Counted from the stretch's first letter, positions 7,871 to 15,963 are shown. The stretch is DNA of 32,798 nucleotides from Gemmatimonadota bacterium (GCA_947463135.1 CANHTA010000015.1:1-32798); one strand, 5' to 3'. Made by a program: numbers and translations. Notes: generated by a model from the letters alone, not told the origin.

Positions 7871-8280
7871 TACACGCCTCCTACGCGCCGAATCAGCGCT
7901 TCCATATGTGAAAGATACCGTTCGAGCGCCGTCCGGCCGGCGGCCGCGAGTCGATACTCGGTGCGCGGAATGCGCCCGTCAAACCCTTTCGTGCAGGTGA
8001 TGTAGCTGGCTGCTTCCAGCTTCCGCGCATGCACGGAGACGTTGCCATCGGACGTGTCGAGCAATGCCTTGAGTTCCGTGAAGGTGAGGGACTCGTGTAC
8101 GGCGAGGGCACTCACGATGGCCAGACGGACCCGCTCATGAATGAGACGATCCAAGGCCATCGGCGTTGCCGTGTCACCCGCCACGGCTTTCAACGGTGCG
8201 CCCGGTGCGCCCGCTTCAGCCGGTACAACCGGTACACGCGCCACCGCCCGTGCGGCACTCCCATCGCGACTATCCCCCAT
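7870..8280 (-). CDS. Winged-helix transcriptional regulator (HTH_34-like)
   Basis: Starting at the ATG complementary to 8278-8280, the protein has 136 residues. A low-complexity Ala/Pro-rich N-terminus leads into a winged-helix domain: LDRLIHERVRLAIVSAL, ESLTFTELKALLDTSDGN (helix-turn-helix) and the wing DGRIPRTEYRLAAAGRTALE. This matches the MarR/PadR-related winged-helix family PF13601. It lies between a membrane protein (11-base overlap) and uppS (1-base overlap). Regulators of this family are commonly encoded with such membrane proteins and probably control their own operon. A longer open frame begins at 8331, but the overlap-coupled start is preferred. The true start could also be at the later MALDR. 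Confidence 0.82.
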   Translation of the reverse strand: MGDSRDGSAARAVARVPVVPAEAGAPGAPLKAVAGDTATPMALDRLIHERVRLAIVSALAVHESLTFTELKALLDTSDGNVSVHARKLEAASYITCTKGFDGRIPRTEYRLAAAGRTALERYLSHMEALIRRVGGV

Positions 8281-8902
8281 GACGCTGTGCAATTCGAAAG
8301 CCACACACCACCTGCCACACGCCGAATCCAAGGGCCATCATGAGATCGCCATTGAGCGTGGGCATAAAGAGGGCCACGATGCCGAGCATCAGGAATCCAA
8401 ACCCCATGAGCGGTACAGCGCGGATGGAGAAGATCCCCGCCGTGGTCACGCCCAGACCATAGAGCAGCAGCCAGAGCCCCGGAAACACCCGCGCGAGGAG
8501 ATGCGGGGGGATGCCTGGGGTATACGGATCGATCAGTGCCACCGTCAGCACGGCACCGACCAGCATGGCGGGCCAAAACCCGAACAGGAACTTCCGGGCC
8601 GGCACACTGAGCCGGAGCGAACCGCCGTGGCCCACCCGTCGACGCATTTTCGCGAGCATGGTGGCGCCACCAAGCGAGGCGCCCACCACGGCGGCGACCA
8701 TCCACACCAAGAGCCAGCGTTCCGGGGCAGCTTGGCGGTACGCCACGGGAGCAGCCACCAGTGCCGTCACGCCAACGCCCACCAGCCCCCAACCGGGGAC
8801 ATCGGTAAACGCCGCCGCCCCCTCCATGGTGCGCCGAATGTACGACAGATCCTGAACGGCTCGGTCATGGAGCGTGGGCGGGTCGAGCCGGCGGGTAGCC
8901 AT
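8270..8902 (-). CDS. Multi-pass membrane protein of the regulator operon
   Basis: A 210-residue protein. A soluble N-terminal segment (LHDRAVQDLSYIRRTMEGAA) is followed by about six hydrophobic segments, including VPGWGLVGVGVTALVAA, LLVWMVAAVVGASLGG, FGFWPAMLVGAVLTVAL, ARVFPGLWLLLYGLGV and GFGFLMLGIVALF. I recognise this as the uncharacterised membrane protein often encoded directly upstream of HTH_34-type regulators; no enzymatic motif is visible. It is the first gene of a three-gene coupled operon with the regulator and uppS. A near-consensus promoter ends 6 bases before its ATG, so its transcript is probably leaderless. Role unknown; a membrane sensor or lipid-related function is only a guess. 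Confidence 0.8.
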   Translation of the reverse strand: MATRRLDPPTLHDRAVQDLSYIRRTMEGAAAFTDVPGWGLVGVGVTALVAAPVAYRQAAPERWLLVWMVAAVVGASLGGATMLAKMRRRVGHGGSLRLSVPARKFLFGFWPAMLVGAVLTVALIDPYTPGIPPHLLARVFPGLWLLLYGLGVTTAGIFSIRAVPLMGFGFLMLGIVALFMPTLNGDLMMALGFGVWQVVCGFRIAQRHGG

Positions 8903-8908
8903 CTCCGA

Positions 8909-8937
8909 AGTATTGGCGTATTAGCAACTACTGTCAA
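8909..8937 (-). promoter_or_regulatory. Near-consensus promoter for the membrane protein-regulator-uppS operon
   Basis: On the minus strand a perfect TTGACA (8932-8937) is followed after 17 bases by AATACT (8909-8914, 4 of 6). The -10 box ends 6 bases before the ATG (8900-8902), so the transcript would start at or next to the start codon. Confidence 0.65.
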
Positions 8938-8940
8938 GTA

Positions 8941-8955
8941 CTTTGCGCTGCAAAG
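8941..8955. promoter_or_regulatory. Palindromic candidate operator
   Basis: CTTTGC-GCT-GCAAAG is a perfect 6-bp inverted repeat lying 3 bases upstream of the -35 box of the operon that encodes a winged-helix regulator. It is a plausible binding site for that regulator. The opposite side faces hldD. Confidence 0.45.
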
Positions 8956-9058
8956 CAGAGCAGGGAGAACAGCCGGTGGTGCCCTGTGCCCTGTTCATCC
9001 ATACTTCCCAACCCCGCTGCTGCTGTCCGACTCCATTCCGTGAAGGACGAAGTCCCCG

Positions 9059-10057
9059 ATGAAAGTGGTCGTTACCGGCGCTGCCGGCATGGTCGGCAGC
9101 AACCTTGTGCACGGACTGAACGCGATCGGCATTGACGACGTGATCGCGGTGGACGACCTCACCGATGGGCAGAAGTACCGGAACCTCGCCGGTGCCGCCA
9201 TCAGCGACTACTTCGACAAAACGGAGTTCTACCCCCGGTTCGTGCGCGGGGACTTCGGCCACATCGATGCCGTGCTCCATCAAGGCGCCTGCTCCGATAC
9301 CATGGAGCACAACGGTCGCTTCATGCTCGACAATAACTTTCGGCAGTCGAAGGACCTGCTCGACGCCTGTCAGGCACAGGGCACGCGCCTGCTGTACGCG
9401 TCTTCGGCGGCCACGTACGGCGGCAGCGCCGCGTTCCGCGAGGTGCCCGAGTTTGAGCAGCCCCTCAATGTGTACGGCTATTCCAAGCTGCTCTTTGACA
9501 ACATCGTACGCCGCATGCTCCCATCGGCGCGCTCCCAGGTGGTGGGCTTCCGGTATTTCAATGTGTACGGGCCGCGCGAGCAGCACAAAGCCCGCATGGC
9601 TTCGGTAGCGTTCCACCACTTTATGCAATTCCGCGATACCGGCACGGTACGTCTGTTCGGCGAGTACGGCGGCTATGCGCCGGGCGAGCAGTCGCGTGAC
9701 TTCGTGTTCGTGAACGACGTGGTGGCCGTGAACCTCTGGTTCCTCGAGCATCCCGACCAGAGCGGCATTTTCAACCTGGGCACCGGTCGCGCGCAGCCGT
9801 TCAACGACGTGGCGGTCGCCACGGTGAACGCGGTGCGTGCCCTCCGCGGTGAAGCAGTGCTGCCCATCAACCAGTTGGTGGCGCTCGGTTTGCTGGAATA
9901 CATCCCGTTCCCCGATGCGCTCAGGGGCAAGTATCAGTGCTTCACGCAGGCCGATCTCACGGAGCTGCGCCGCACCGGCTGCAATCACGTATTTGCCGAC
10001 GTGGCCACGGGGATCGCCAGCTACGTCTCGTGGCTGGCAGCACAAAAGACGGCATAA
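9059..10057 (+). CDS. hldD: ADP-L-glycero-D-manno-heptose 6-epimerase
   Basis: A 332-residue short-chain dehydrogenase/reductase-type epimerase. It converts ADP-D-glycero-D-manno-heptose into the L-glycero form used for the LPS inner core. The NAD(P)-binding glycine motif GAAGMVGSN is at residues 7-15. The heptose-epimerase signatures HQGACSDT and [13 protein letters not shown] follow, then SSAATYG and the catalytic YGYSK at about residues 139-143. Family blocks [10 protein letters not shown] and [13 protein letters not shown] are also present. Length is close to the roughly 310-330 of known members. The start is preceded by GAAGGA, somewhat far upstream (about 11 bases). It stands alone, divergent from the uppS operon. 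The base after its stop codon begins a tandem repeat array, which is unusual. Confidence 0.95.
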   Translation: MKVVVTGAAGMVGSNLVHGLNAIGIDDVIAVDDLTDGQKYRNLAGAAISDYFDKTEFYPRFVRGDFGHIDAVLHQGACSDTMEHNGRFMLDNNFRQSKDLLDACQAQGTRLLYASSAATYGGSAAFREVPEFEQPLNVYGYSKLLFDNIVRRMLPSARSQVVGFRYFNVYGPREQHKARMASVAFHHFMQFRDTGTVRLFGEYGGYAPGEQSRDFVFVNDVVAVNLWFLEHPDQSGIFNLGTGRAQPFNDVAVATVNAVRALRGEAVLPINQLVALGLLEYIPFPDALRGKYQCFTQADLTELRRTGCNHVFADVATGIASYVSWLAAQKTA

Positions 10058-10099
10058 GCACAAATGCGCGCGTGAATCACAGGCGCAGGGATAGAAAAC

Positions 10100-10317
10100 G
10101 GAAACAGACGGTTCCTGCCTGACACGGATACGAGCGGAGAAGAACGGATAACAACGGATCTGCTCCGTTGCGCGACCAACGCCGTGGCGTGCCGGCAGTT
10201 CAATAAAGAAAATAAATCGCGCAGCCCCGCAAGGATCATCGTCGCCGCCACGGAGCAGATCCGTTCGCAGCCGTTTCTATCTGTTCGTATCCGTTCAAGC
10301 AGGAACCGTCTGTTTCC
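10100..10317. repeat. Hairpin of repeat copy 1
   Basis: The left arm 10100-10168 begins GGAAACAGACGGTTCCTGC and ends GGATCTGCTCCGT. The right arm 10250-10317 is its imperfect reverse complement, identical over the outer 19 and inner 15 or so bases. The loop is 10169-10249 and contains a small GCCGTGGC hairpin and an A/T-rich AATAAAGAAAATAAAT stretch. Confidence 0.85.
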
Positions 10318-10394
10318 ATCTGTTTCCGTCTGTTTCCGTTGTTTCCCATCCGCACAACGCGCGCGTGTGAATCCACAGCGCAGGGATAGAAAAC

Positions 10395-10612
10395 GGAAAC
10401 ACACGGTTCCCGCCTGACACGGATACGAGCGGAGAGAAACAGATAACAACCGATCCGCCTCGTTGCGCGACCAGCGCGGTGGCGTGCCGGCAGTTCAATA
10501 AAGAGAATAAATCGCGCAGCCCCGCAAGGATCGTCGTCGCTGCCACGGAGCAGATCCGTTCTTCTCCGTTGCTATCCGTTGTTATCCGTTCAAGCAGGAA
10601 CCGTCTGTTTCC
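10395..10612. repeat. Hairpin of repeat copy 2
   Basis: Left arm 10395-10463, right arm 10545-10612. This is the most diverged copy: the left arm carries AACCGATCCGCCTCGT where copies 1 and 3 have ACGGATCTGCTCCGT, so the inner stem is weakened while the right arm is unchanged. Confidence 0.8.
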
Positions 10613-10679
10613 ATCTGTTTCCGTTGTTCCACATCCGCACAACGCGCGCGCGTGATTCCAATGCGCAGGGATAGAAAAC

Positions 10680-10897
10680 GGAAACACACGGTTCCCGCCT
10701 GACACGGATACGAGCGGAGAAGAACGGATAACACCGGATCTGCTCCGTTGCGCGACCAACGCCGTGGCGTGCCGGCAGTTCAATCAGGAAAATAAATCGC
10801 GCAGCCCCGCAAGGATCGTCGTCGCCGCCACGGAGCAGATCCGTTCTTCTCCGTTGCTATCCGTTGTTATCCGTTCAAGCAGGAACCGTCTGTTTCC
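10680..10897. repeat. Hairpin of repeat copy 3
   Basis: Left arm 10680-10748, right arm 10830-10897. Its loop is nearly identical to that of copy 1 and its right arm to that of copy 2, suggesting exchange between copies. It is followed by decamer-like TCTGTTTCCG repeats to about 10920, then the partial fourth copy. Confidence 0.82.
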
Positions 10898-10961
10898 ATC
10901 TGTTTCTGTCTGTTTCCGTTCCCCCTCGTGGCGCGACCAACGCCGTGGCGTGCCGGCAGTT

Positions 10962-11306
10962 TACGAAAAACACTGCATCGCGCTCATCCGCTCCTTATGG
11001 CGCCATACCCCTCCTGTAGTCGGAACCGGGCCTACACAACCCGCGCGAGGCCAGGATGACGGGGGGAGCGTGGCGCCGACCGCCACCGACAGCGCGCCCT
11101 GTCGGCGCACCGAACCCAGCCAAGCCGCAGCCCCGGAGAAAGCAGAGTATTTCCCTCTGCTTACCATCCGTGTGCGGCCAGCTTGCCGCGGCGCCATGGC
11201 GCACCCGTTCCCCGTGGCGCATACTCTGCATACGACGTTCAAAGTTCGTTCGCCGAGCCGGAGGCTTCCTCCGTCCCGGCACAGACTTGCAACGAGGCGA
11301 CGCCCC
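10962..11306. other. Leader region of the 2-oxoacid oxidoreductase operon with hairpins
   Basis: About 345 bases between the repeat array and the flavoprotein gene. No gene is supported. It contains an 8-bp perfect stem AAGCAGAG/CTCTGCTT (11140-11147 with 11155-11162). It also holds two mutually exclusive stems that share 11101-11105: 11073-11080 with 11101-11108, and 11086-11092 with 11099-11105. Mutually exclusive hairpins would be compatible with an attenuator-like leader, but no leader peptide or T-run was found. No clear promoter hexamers were identified. Confidence 0.4.
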
Positions 11307-13115
11307 ATGTCTTTGCACACGGATGTCAGTACGCCCGACCACTACCACAAAGTGGTAGACTGCCAGTGGGCCTGTCCCGCACACACCAATGTCCCGGAGT
11401 ACCTCCGGCTCATTGCCCAGGGACGGTACACCGAGTCCTATCTGCTCAACCGCGAGTCCAACGTGTTTCCCGGCATTCTGGGGAGGACCTGCGATCGCCC
11501 CTGCGAGCCAGCATGTCGGCGCGGGCGCGTGGACGGCAAGCCCGTTGCCATCTGCCGCCTCAAGCGCGTGGCCGCCGATTTGCGCGACGACATCGGCGCC
11601 TATCTCCCCAAGCCAGTCACCAATCGGAACGGCAAACGCGTCGCCCTCATTGGCGCCGGTCCCTCGTCGCTCACCGTGGCCAACGACCTCCTGCCACTCG
11701 GCTACGAGGTGGTGATTTACGAGAAGAATGCGCAAGCAGGCGGACTCATGCGCGTCAACATCCCGTCGTTCCGCCTCCCGGAGCAGGTGCTCAACGAAGA
11801 GACACAGTGCATCATCGACATGGGCGCGGAGGTGCGGTACAACACCCCCGTGGCCAGCCTGCGTGCTCTGCTCGATGAACAGTACGACGCCGTGTTCGTG
11901 GGAAGCGGTGCTCCCAAAGGGAAAGAACTCGATATTCCGGGACGATGGGATCCCGCCGCACGCGACCAGATCCACATCGGTATCGAGTGGCTCAGCTCCG
12001 TACACTTCGGACACATCGAGTCCGTCGGCGAGAACGTCCTCATCATTGGCGTGGGCAATACCGCCATGGATTGCTGTCGCACCTCGCGACGGCTGGGCGG
12101 CACCAATACCCATGTCATCGCACGCCGCAGCCGCCAGTTCTTCAAAGCGTCGACGTGGGAACTGGAAGACGCGGAAGAAGAAGGCATTCACATCATTGAA
12201 AATCACGCGCCCAAGCGCTTCGTGATTGAAGATGGCAAACTCGTTGGTATGGAGTTCGAGCGGCTGGCGTGGAGCGAGGTAAACGGACGGCAAACCAGCA
12301 GCGTTATTGATACCGTCATCATGCCCTGCGATACGGTGATCCTCGCCATCGGTCAGGACAACGCCTTCCCGTGGATTGAGCGCGACATCGGGATCACGTT
12401 CGACCAGTGGGACATGCCGGTGGTCAACAAAGCCTCGTTCCAGTCGTCACGCCCCGACGTGTTCTTTGGCGGCGACGCCGCGTGGGGACCGCAGAACATT
12501 ATCTGGGCCGTGGAACATGGGCATCAGGCCGCCATCTCCATCCACAAGCACTGCCTCGGCGAAGACGTCACCAACCGTCCCGCCCAAGGCATGCACCTGA
12601 GCAGCACCAAGATGGGGATGCACGCGTGGATGTACAGCAACGAGTTCAATCCATCGCCGCGCGCGCAGATGTCGCACGCCGAACTCGTGAAGCGATTTGC
12701 CAGCGTGAGCGAAGAGGTTGAACTCGGATACACCCCCGAGCAAACCGCCACCGAAGTGCAGCGGTGTCTCAACTGCGATATCGAAACCCACTTTACCGCG
12801 AAGCTGTGCATCGAGTGCGACGCCTGTATCGACGTGTGCCCGGTGAACTGTCTCACCATTGCCCCCGTGGCCGACACGGAAGCGGAACTCCGCACACGCC
12901 TCAAGGCGCCTGCAGAGAATCTCACGCAGGACCTGTACGTGTCCGAAGCGCTGCCGCAGACACAGCGCATCATGGTGAAAGACGAAGACATCTGCCTGCA
13001 TTGCGGGCTCTGCGCTGAACGTTGCCCCACCGCAGCGTGGGACATGCAGAAATTCTCCCTCGTGTTGCCCTATGCCTTCAGCGCATCGGGCACCGTCGTT
13101 CCGGTGAACGTATGA
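11307..13115 (+). CDS. Iron-sulfur flavoprotein, GltD-like, electron-transfer partner of the 2-oxoacid oxidoreductase
   Basis: A 602-residue protein from the ATG at 11307. A longer in-frame GTG at 10764 would translate the DNA repeats, so it is rejected. Domains in order: an N-terminal cysteine-rich Fer4_20-type domain (C19, C23, C62, C66, C70); an FAD-binding Rossmann fold (GAGPSS near 116); an NAD(P)-binding fold (GVGNTAMDCC near 250); and a C-terminal pair of 4Fe-4S ferredoxin motifs (CIECDACIDVCP near 500 and CLHCGLCAERCP near 563). This layout resembles the glutamate synthase small subunit plus a bacterial ferredoxin. The stop overlaps the next start (ATGA), so it is coupled to the oxidoreductase subunits. 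It probably passes electrons between the oxidoreductase and NAD(P). Glutamate synthase function is unlikely because no large subunit is nearby. Confidence 0.9.
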   Translation: MSLHTDVSTPDHYHKVVDCQWACPAHTNVPEYLRLIAQGRYTESYLLNRESNVFPGILGRTCDRPCEPACRRGRVDGKPVAICRLKRVAADLRDDIGAYLPKPVTNRNGKRVALIGAGPSSLTVANDLLPLGYEVVIYEKNAQAGGLMRVNIPSFRLPEQVLNEETQCIIDMGAEVRYNTPVASLRALLDEQYDAVFVGSGAPKGKELDIPGRWDPAARDQIHIGIEWLSSVHFGHIESVGENVLIIGVGNTAMDCCRTSRRLGGTNTHVIARRSRQFFKASTWELEDAEEEGIHIIENHAPKRFVIEDGKLVGMEFERLAWSEVNGRQTSSVIDTVIMPCDTVILAIGQDNAFPWIERDIGITFDQWDMPVVNKASFQSSRPDVFFGGDAAWGPQNIIWAVEHGHQAAISIHKHCLGEDVTNRPAQGMHLSSTKMGMHAWMYSNEFNPSPRAQMSHAELVKRFASVSEEVELGYTPEQTATEVQRCLNCDIETHFTAKLCIECDACIDVCPVNCLTIAPVADTEAELRTRLKAPAENLTQDLYVSEALPQTQRIMVKDEDICLHCGLCAERCPTAAWDMQKFSLVLPYAFSASGTVVPVNV

Positions 13116-14911
13116 GCGGCATCAACGACTTCGCCTTCAAAATGGCGACCGTCAACGGCACCGGCTCGGCCAGCGCAAACAGCTTGCTGATGCAGGCCAT
13201 CTTCCGCATGGGCATCCCGGTCACCGGCAAAAACATCTTTCCGTCGAACATTCAAGGGCTCCCCACCTTCTACGAGGTACGGGTAAGCAAAGACGGGTAC
13301 ACCGCACGTCCGCAGTATGTGGATCTGGTGGTAGCACTCAACCCGGCCACCTACGCCAAAGACGTTGCCACCGTACGACCGGGTGGATATCTGGTGTACG
13401 ACTCCTCGTGGCCGCTGGAGAAAGAGCTGGAACGTGAGGGCATCACCATCATCGGGATTCCCTTCGGCCAGATGTGCGTGGACACCTTCGTTGGCGATCG
13501 CGACCGCACCTTGTTGCGCAACATCGTCTACGCCGGTGCCCTCGCAGCGCTGCTTGAAATTGATATGGACATCGTCGGGCAGATGCTGGTTGAAAAGTTC
13601 TCCAAAAAGAAGAAGCTGCTCGAGGCCAACAACACCGCCATCCGCCTCGGCTACGACTACGCGAAAGCGCATTTCACCTGTCCCCTTCCCTTCCATCTGG
13701 AAACGATGGACGCCACGGGCGACTCCATTCTCATTGATGGCAACACCGCCGCCGGGCTGGGCGCGGTATATGCCGGCGCCACGGTCGGTGCCTGGTATCC
13801 CATCACGCCATCCACCTCGCTCATGGAAGCGTTTCGCAGCTTCTGCGAGCGGTTCCGGGTTGATCCGGATACCGGGTTGCATAAGTACTGCATCATTCAA
13901 GCCGAAGACGAACTGGCCGCCGCTGGTATCGTCATCGGTGCCGGTTGGGCGGGGGCGAGGGCCTTCACCAATACATCGGGCCCCGGCATCTCACTCATGC
14001 AGGAGTTCATCGGCCTCGCGTACTATACGGAAATTCCCGCCGTCTTCTATGATGTGCAGCGTACCGGCCCGGCCACCGGCATGCCAACCCGCACGCAGCA
14101 ATGCGACCTGCTTTCGCTGGCCTATGCGTCGCATGGGGATACCAAACACATCGTGTTGTTCCCCTGCAGTCCCGAAGAGTGCTTTTACGTAGGCGCTACG
14201 GCGTTTGACCTGGCCGAACGGTTCCAGACGCCCGTCTTTGTGGCGAGCGACCTTGATATCGGGATGAACGATTGGATGTGCAAGCGACTGGTGTGGGATG
14301 ACGGCTATCTGCCCGATCGCGGCAAGGTGCTCGATGCCGCCGCACTGGAACAGGTGAAGAAGTTCTCGCGCTACCTCGATGTAGACGGCGACGGCATCGC
14401 GGCGCGCACACTCCCCGGCGTGCATCCCAACGGGGCATACTTCGTGCGCGGCTCGGGGCACGACAAGCATGGCGCCTACACCGAAGACTCCGACGCCTAT
14501 CAAGAGGTGGTCGATCGACTCACGCGCAAGTTTGCCACCGCCGCGACGGTGGTGCCGGCGCCGGAGTTCCACAGGCAGCCCTATGCGCACGTGGGGATTG
14601 TGTCGCTGGGGAGCTGCCACGCCGCCGTCCTGGAAGCCATCGACCGCTTGCGCGAGCAAGGCATCGTGGCCGATTACATGCGAATCAAGGCGTTCCCGTT
14701 TAACCAGAGCGTCCGTGAGTTCATCGACGCCCACGACGCGGTGTTCGTGGTAGAGCAAAACCGCGACGCGCAGCTGCGTTCGCTGCTGGCCATTGAAACC
14801 GGTGTGCCTCGCGACCACATGACGCCGGTACTCGACTACGGCGGCATGCCGCTCACCGCTCACGTCGTCGTCTCTGCCATTGCAAACCATTTTGCCGGGG
14901 TGTCCGCATGA
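13112..14911 (+). CDS. korA: 2-oxoacid:acceptor oxidoreductase, fused gamma-alpha subunit
   Basis: A 599-residue subunit of a CoA-dependent 2-oxoacid (probably 2-oxoglutarate) oxidoreductase, which decarboxylates a 2-oxoacid to acyl-CoA and gives low-potential electrons. The N-terminal gamma domain covers about residues 1-190 (VNGTGSASANSLLMQAIFRMG). The alpha pyrimidine-binding domain follows, with WYPITPSTSLMEAF near 228 and QAEDELAAAGIVIGAGWAGA. After it come the TSGPGISLMQEFIGLAYY block and a transketolase C-terminal-like domain ending EQNRDAQLRSLL. It overlaps both neighbours by 4 bases (ATGA). Substrate specificity cannot be read reliably; kor is used because gamma-alpha fusion plus a separate beta subunit is the usual KorAB layout. 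It could also serve pyruvate or branched-chain 2-oxoacids. Confidence 0.9.
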   Translation: MSGINDFAFKMATVNGTGSASANSLLMQAIFRMGIPVTGKNIFPSNIQGLPTFYEVRVSKDGYTARPQYVDLVVALNPATYAKDVATVRPGGYLVYDSSWPLEKELEREGITIIGIPFGQMCVDTFVGDRDRTLLRNIVYAGALAALLEIDMDIVGQMLVEKFSKKKKLLEANNTAIRLGYDYAKAHFTCPLPFHLETMDATGDSILIDGNTAAGLGAVYAGATVGAWYPITPSTSLMEAFRSFCERFRVDPDTGLHKYCIIQAEDELAAAGIVIGAGWAGARAFTNTSGPGISLMQEFIGLAYYTEIPAVFYDVQRTGPATGMPTRTQQCDLLSLAYASHGDTKHIVLFPCSPEECFYVGATAFDLAERFQTPVFVASDLDIGMNDWMCKRLVWDDGYLPDRGKVLDAAALEQVKKFSRYLDVDGDGIAARTLPGVHPNGAYFVRGSGHDKHGAYTEDSDAYQEVVDRLTRKFATAATVVPAPEFHRQPYAHVGIVSLGSCHAAVLEAIDRLREQGIVADYMRIKAFPFNQSVREFIDAHDAVFVVEQNRDAQLRSLLAIETGVPRDHMTPVLDYGGMPLTAHVVVSAIANHFAGVSA

Positions 14912-15963
14912 CGTCCATTGCCAAACCGCCGGTACGACATCCGGGGCTGCAGCGCAACGCGCTGGGCTTCACCATCCGCGACTACGAAGGCGCCATGTCC
15001 ACGCTGTGCGCCGGCTGTGGACACGATTCGGTCACCGCAGCGCTCGTGCAGTCGTTCTGGGAACTGTCGCTCCCGCCGCATCGCGCCGCCAAGATGAGTG
15101 GCATTGGCTGTTCGTCCAAAACCACGGCGTATTTCATGAAGCAGTCGCACGGCTTCAATAGCGTGCACGGGCGCATGCCCTCGGTCACGTCGGGGGCCAG
15201 TGCCGCCAACCGCGACCTCACCTACATCGGCATCTCCGGCGACGGGGACTCGCTCAGCATTGGCTTGGGGCAGCTGTCGCACGCCATCCGGCGCAACGTG
15301 CGCATGCTGTACGTGATCGACAACAACGGCGTGTACGGACTCACCAAGGGGCAGTTTTCGGCCTCGGCGGATGTCGGCTCCACCTCGAAGAAGGGCGAAG
15401 CCAACATCCAGCAGCCCATCGATCCCGTGTTGCTGGCGCTTACGCTGGGGGCCACCTTTGTGGCGCGAAGCTTCTCCGGCGACAAGGCGCAGCTGGTACC
15501 CATTCTCAAAGCGGGGCTCTCGCACAACGGACTCGCCCTGATTGATGTGATCTCGCCCTGTGTCACCTTCAACGACCACGAAGGCTCCACCAAGAGCTAT
15601 AAGTTCACGCGCGAGCACGAGGTGGAAATCGCGGCTGCGGATTTCGTGCCCCTGCGCCGGGAGATCACGGCGCCGGACACCGAGGAGGAGCTGTCGGTGG
15701 TGGCCATGCACGACGGCAGCACGGTACGCTTCCGCAAGACCGCCGACGGCTATGATCCAACCAACCGTGAGCAAGCGTACGCCCACGTGCGGGCCTGCCA
15801 GCTTCGTCACGAGGTCGCCACGGGACTGCTGTTCATCGATGAAAGCGGACAGGATATGCATGCGATGGCCCGAACCGTCGCACAGCCGCTGGCTGAGGTC
15901 CCCTTTGCCGAGCTCTGCCCGGGCAATGCGGCCTTACAGCAGCTGATGGAGCGGTATCGATAG
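14908..15963 (+). CDS. korB: 2-oxoacid:acceptor oxidoreductase, beta subunit
   Basis: A 351-residue thiamine-diphosphate subunit. The cluster ligands of oxoacid:ferredoxin oxidoreductase beta subunits are all visible: C34 and C37 in CAGCGH, C68 in GIGCSSK and C218 in SPCVTF. This predicts one 4Fe-4S cluster. Thiamine-diphosphate/Mg binding is shown by GISGDGDSLSIG (about 108-119) and DNNGVYGLTKGQ (138-149). It works with the upstream alpha/gamma subunit; with the flavoprotein it forms a three-gene coupled operon. Carbon flow would be the 2-oxoglutarate/succinyl-CoA step if the 2-oxoglutarate assignment is right. Confidence 0.92.
   Translation: MTSIAKPPVRHPGLQRNALGFTIRDYEGAMSTLCAGCGHDSVTAALVQSFWELSLPPHRAAKMSGIGCSSKTTAYFMKQSHGFNSVHGRMPSVTSGASAANRDLTYIGISGDGDSLSIGLGQLSHAIRRNVRMLYVIDNNGVYGLTKGQFSASADVGSTSKKGEANIQQPIDPVLLALTLGATFVARSFSGDKAQLVPILKAGLSHNGLALIDVISPCVTFNDHEGSTKSYKFTREHEVEIAAADFVPLRREITAPDTEEELSVVAMHDGSTVRFRKTADGYDPTNREQAYAHVRACQLRHEVATGLLFIDESGQDMHAMARTVAQPLAEVPFAELCPGNAALQQLMERYR

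Larger units (their letters stand above)
10058..10961. repeat. Tandem array of ~290-bp hairpin-forming units (3 full copies plus partial)
   Basis: Three direct copies start at 10058, 10352 and 10637, marked by GCACAA and then GCGCGCGTG; the periods are 294 and 285. A partial copy at about 10924-10961 holds only the left part of the central loop. Each unit has a conserved lead-in (GCAGGGATAGAAAACGG), a long imperfect inverted repeat with arms of about 68 bases, an 81-82 base central loop and a tail of TCTGTTTCCG-like decamers. Arms and tail are rich in the hexamer TCCGTT or its complement. Open frames across it are repeat-encoded and repetitive, so it is not coding. It resembles a palindromic interspersed element amplified in tandem; no transposase is nearby. 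Confidence 0.9.

Noticed and set aside
8921-10063. 380-residue minus-strand frame opposite hldD
   Set aside because: The plus-strand frame is an unmistakable heptose epimerase; the opposite frame has no recognisable domain.
10295-10783. Minus-strand frame with internally repeated protein sequence
   Set aside because: The repetition (NCRHATALVAQR twice) only reflects the tandem DNA repeats; no ribosome binding site or domain.
10058-10961. CRISPR array
   Set aside because: The repeated unit is about 290 bases and nearly identical throughout, with no short repeats separated by unique spacers, and there are no cas genes.
10764-11306. N-terminal extension of the iron-sulfur flavoprotein from a GTG at 10764
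   Set aside because: It translates the DNA repeat array and a hairpin-rich leader into unnatural Arg/Ser-rich sequence; the conserved domain begins just after the ATG at 11307, which has GAGG upstream.
11307-13115. Glutamate synthase small subunit (gltD)
   Set aside because: No gltB neighbour; the gene is coupled to korA and korB and has an extra ferredoxin-type C-terminus, so an oxidoreductase partner is the better reading.
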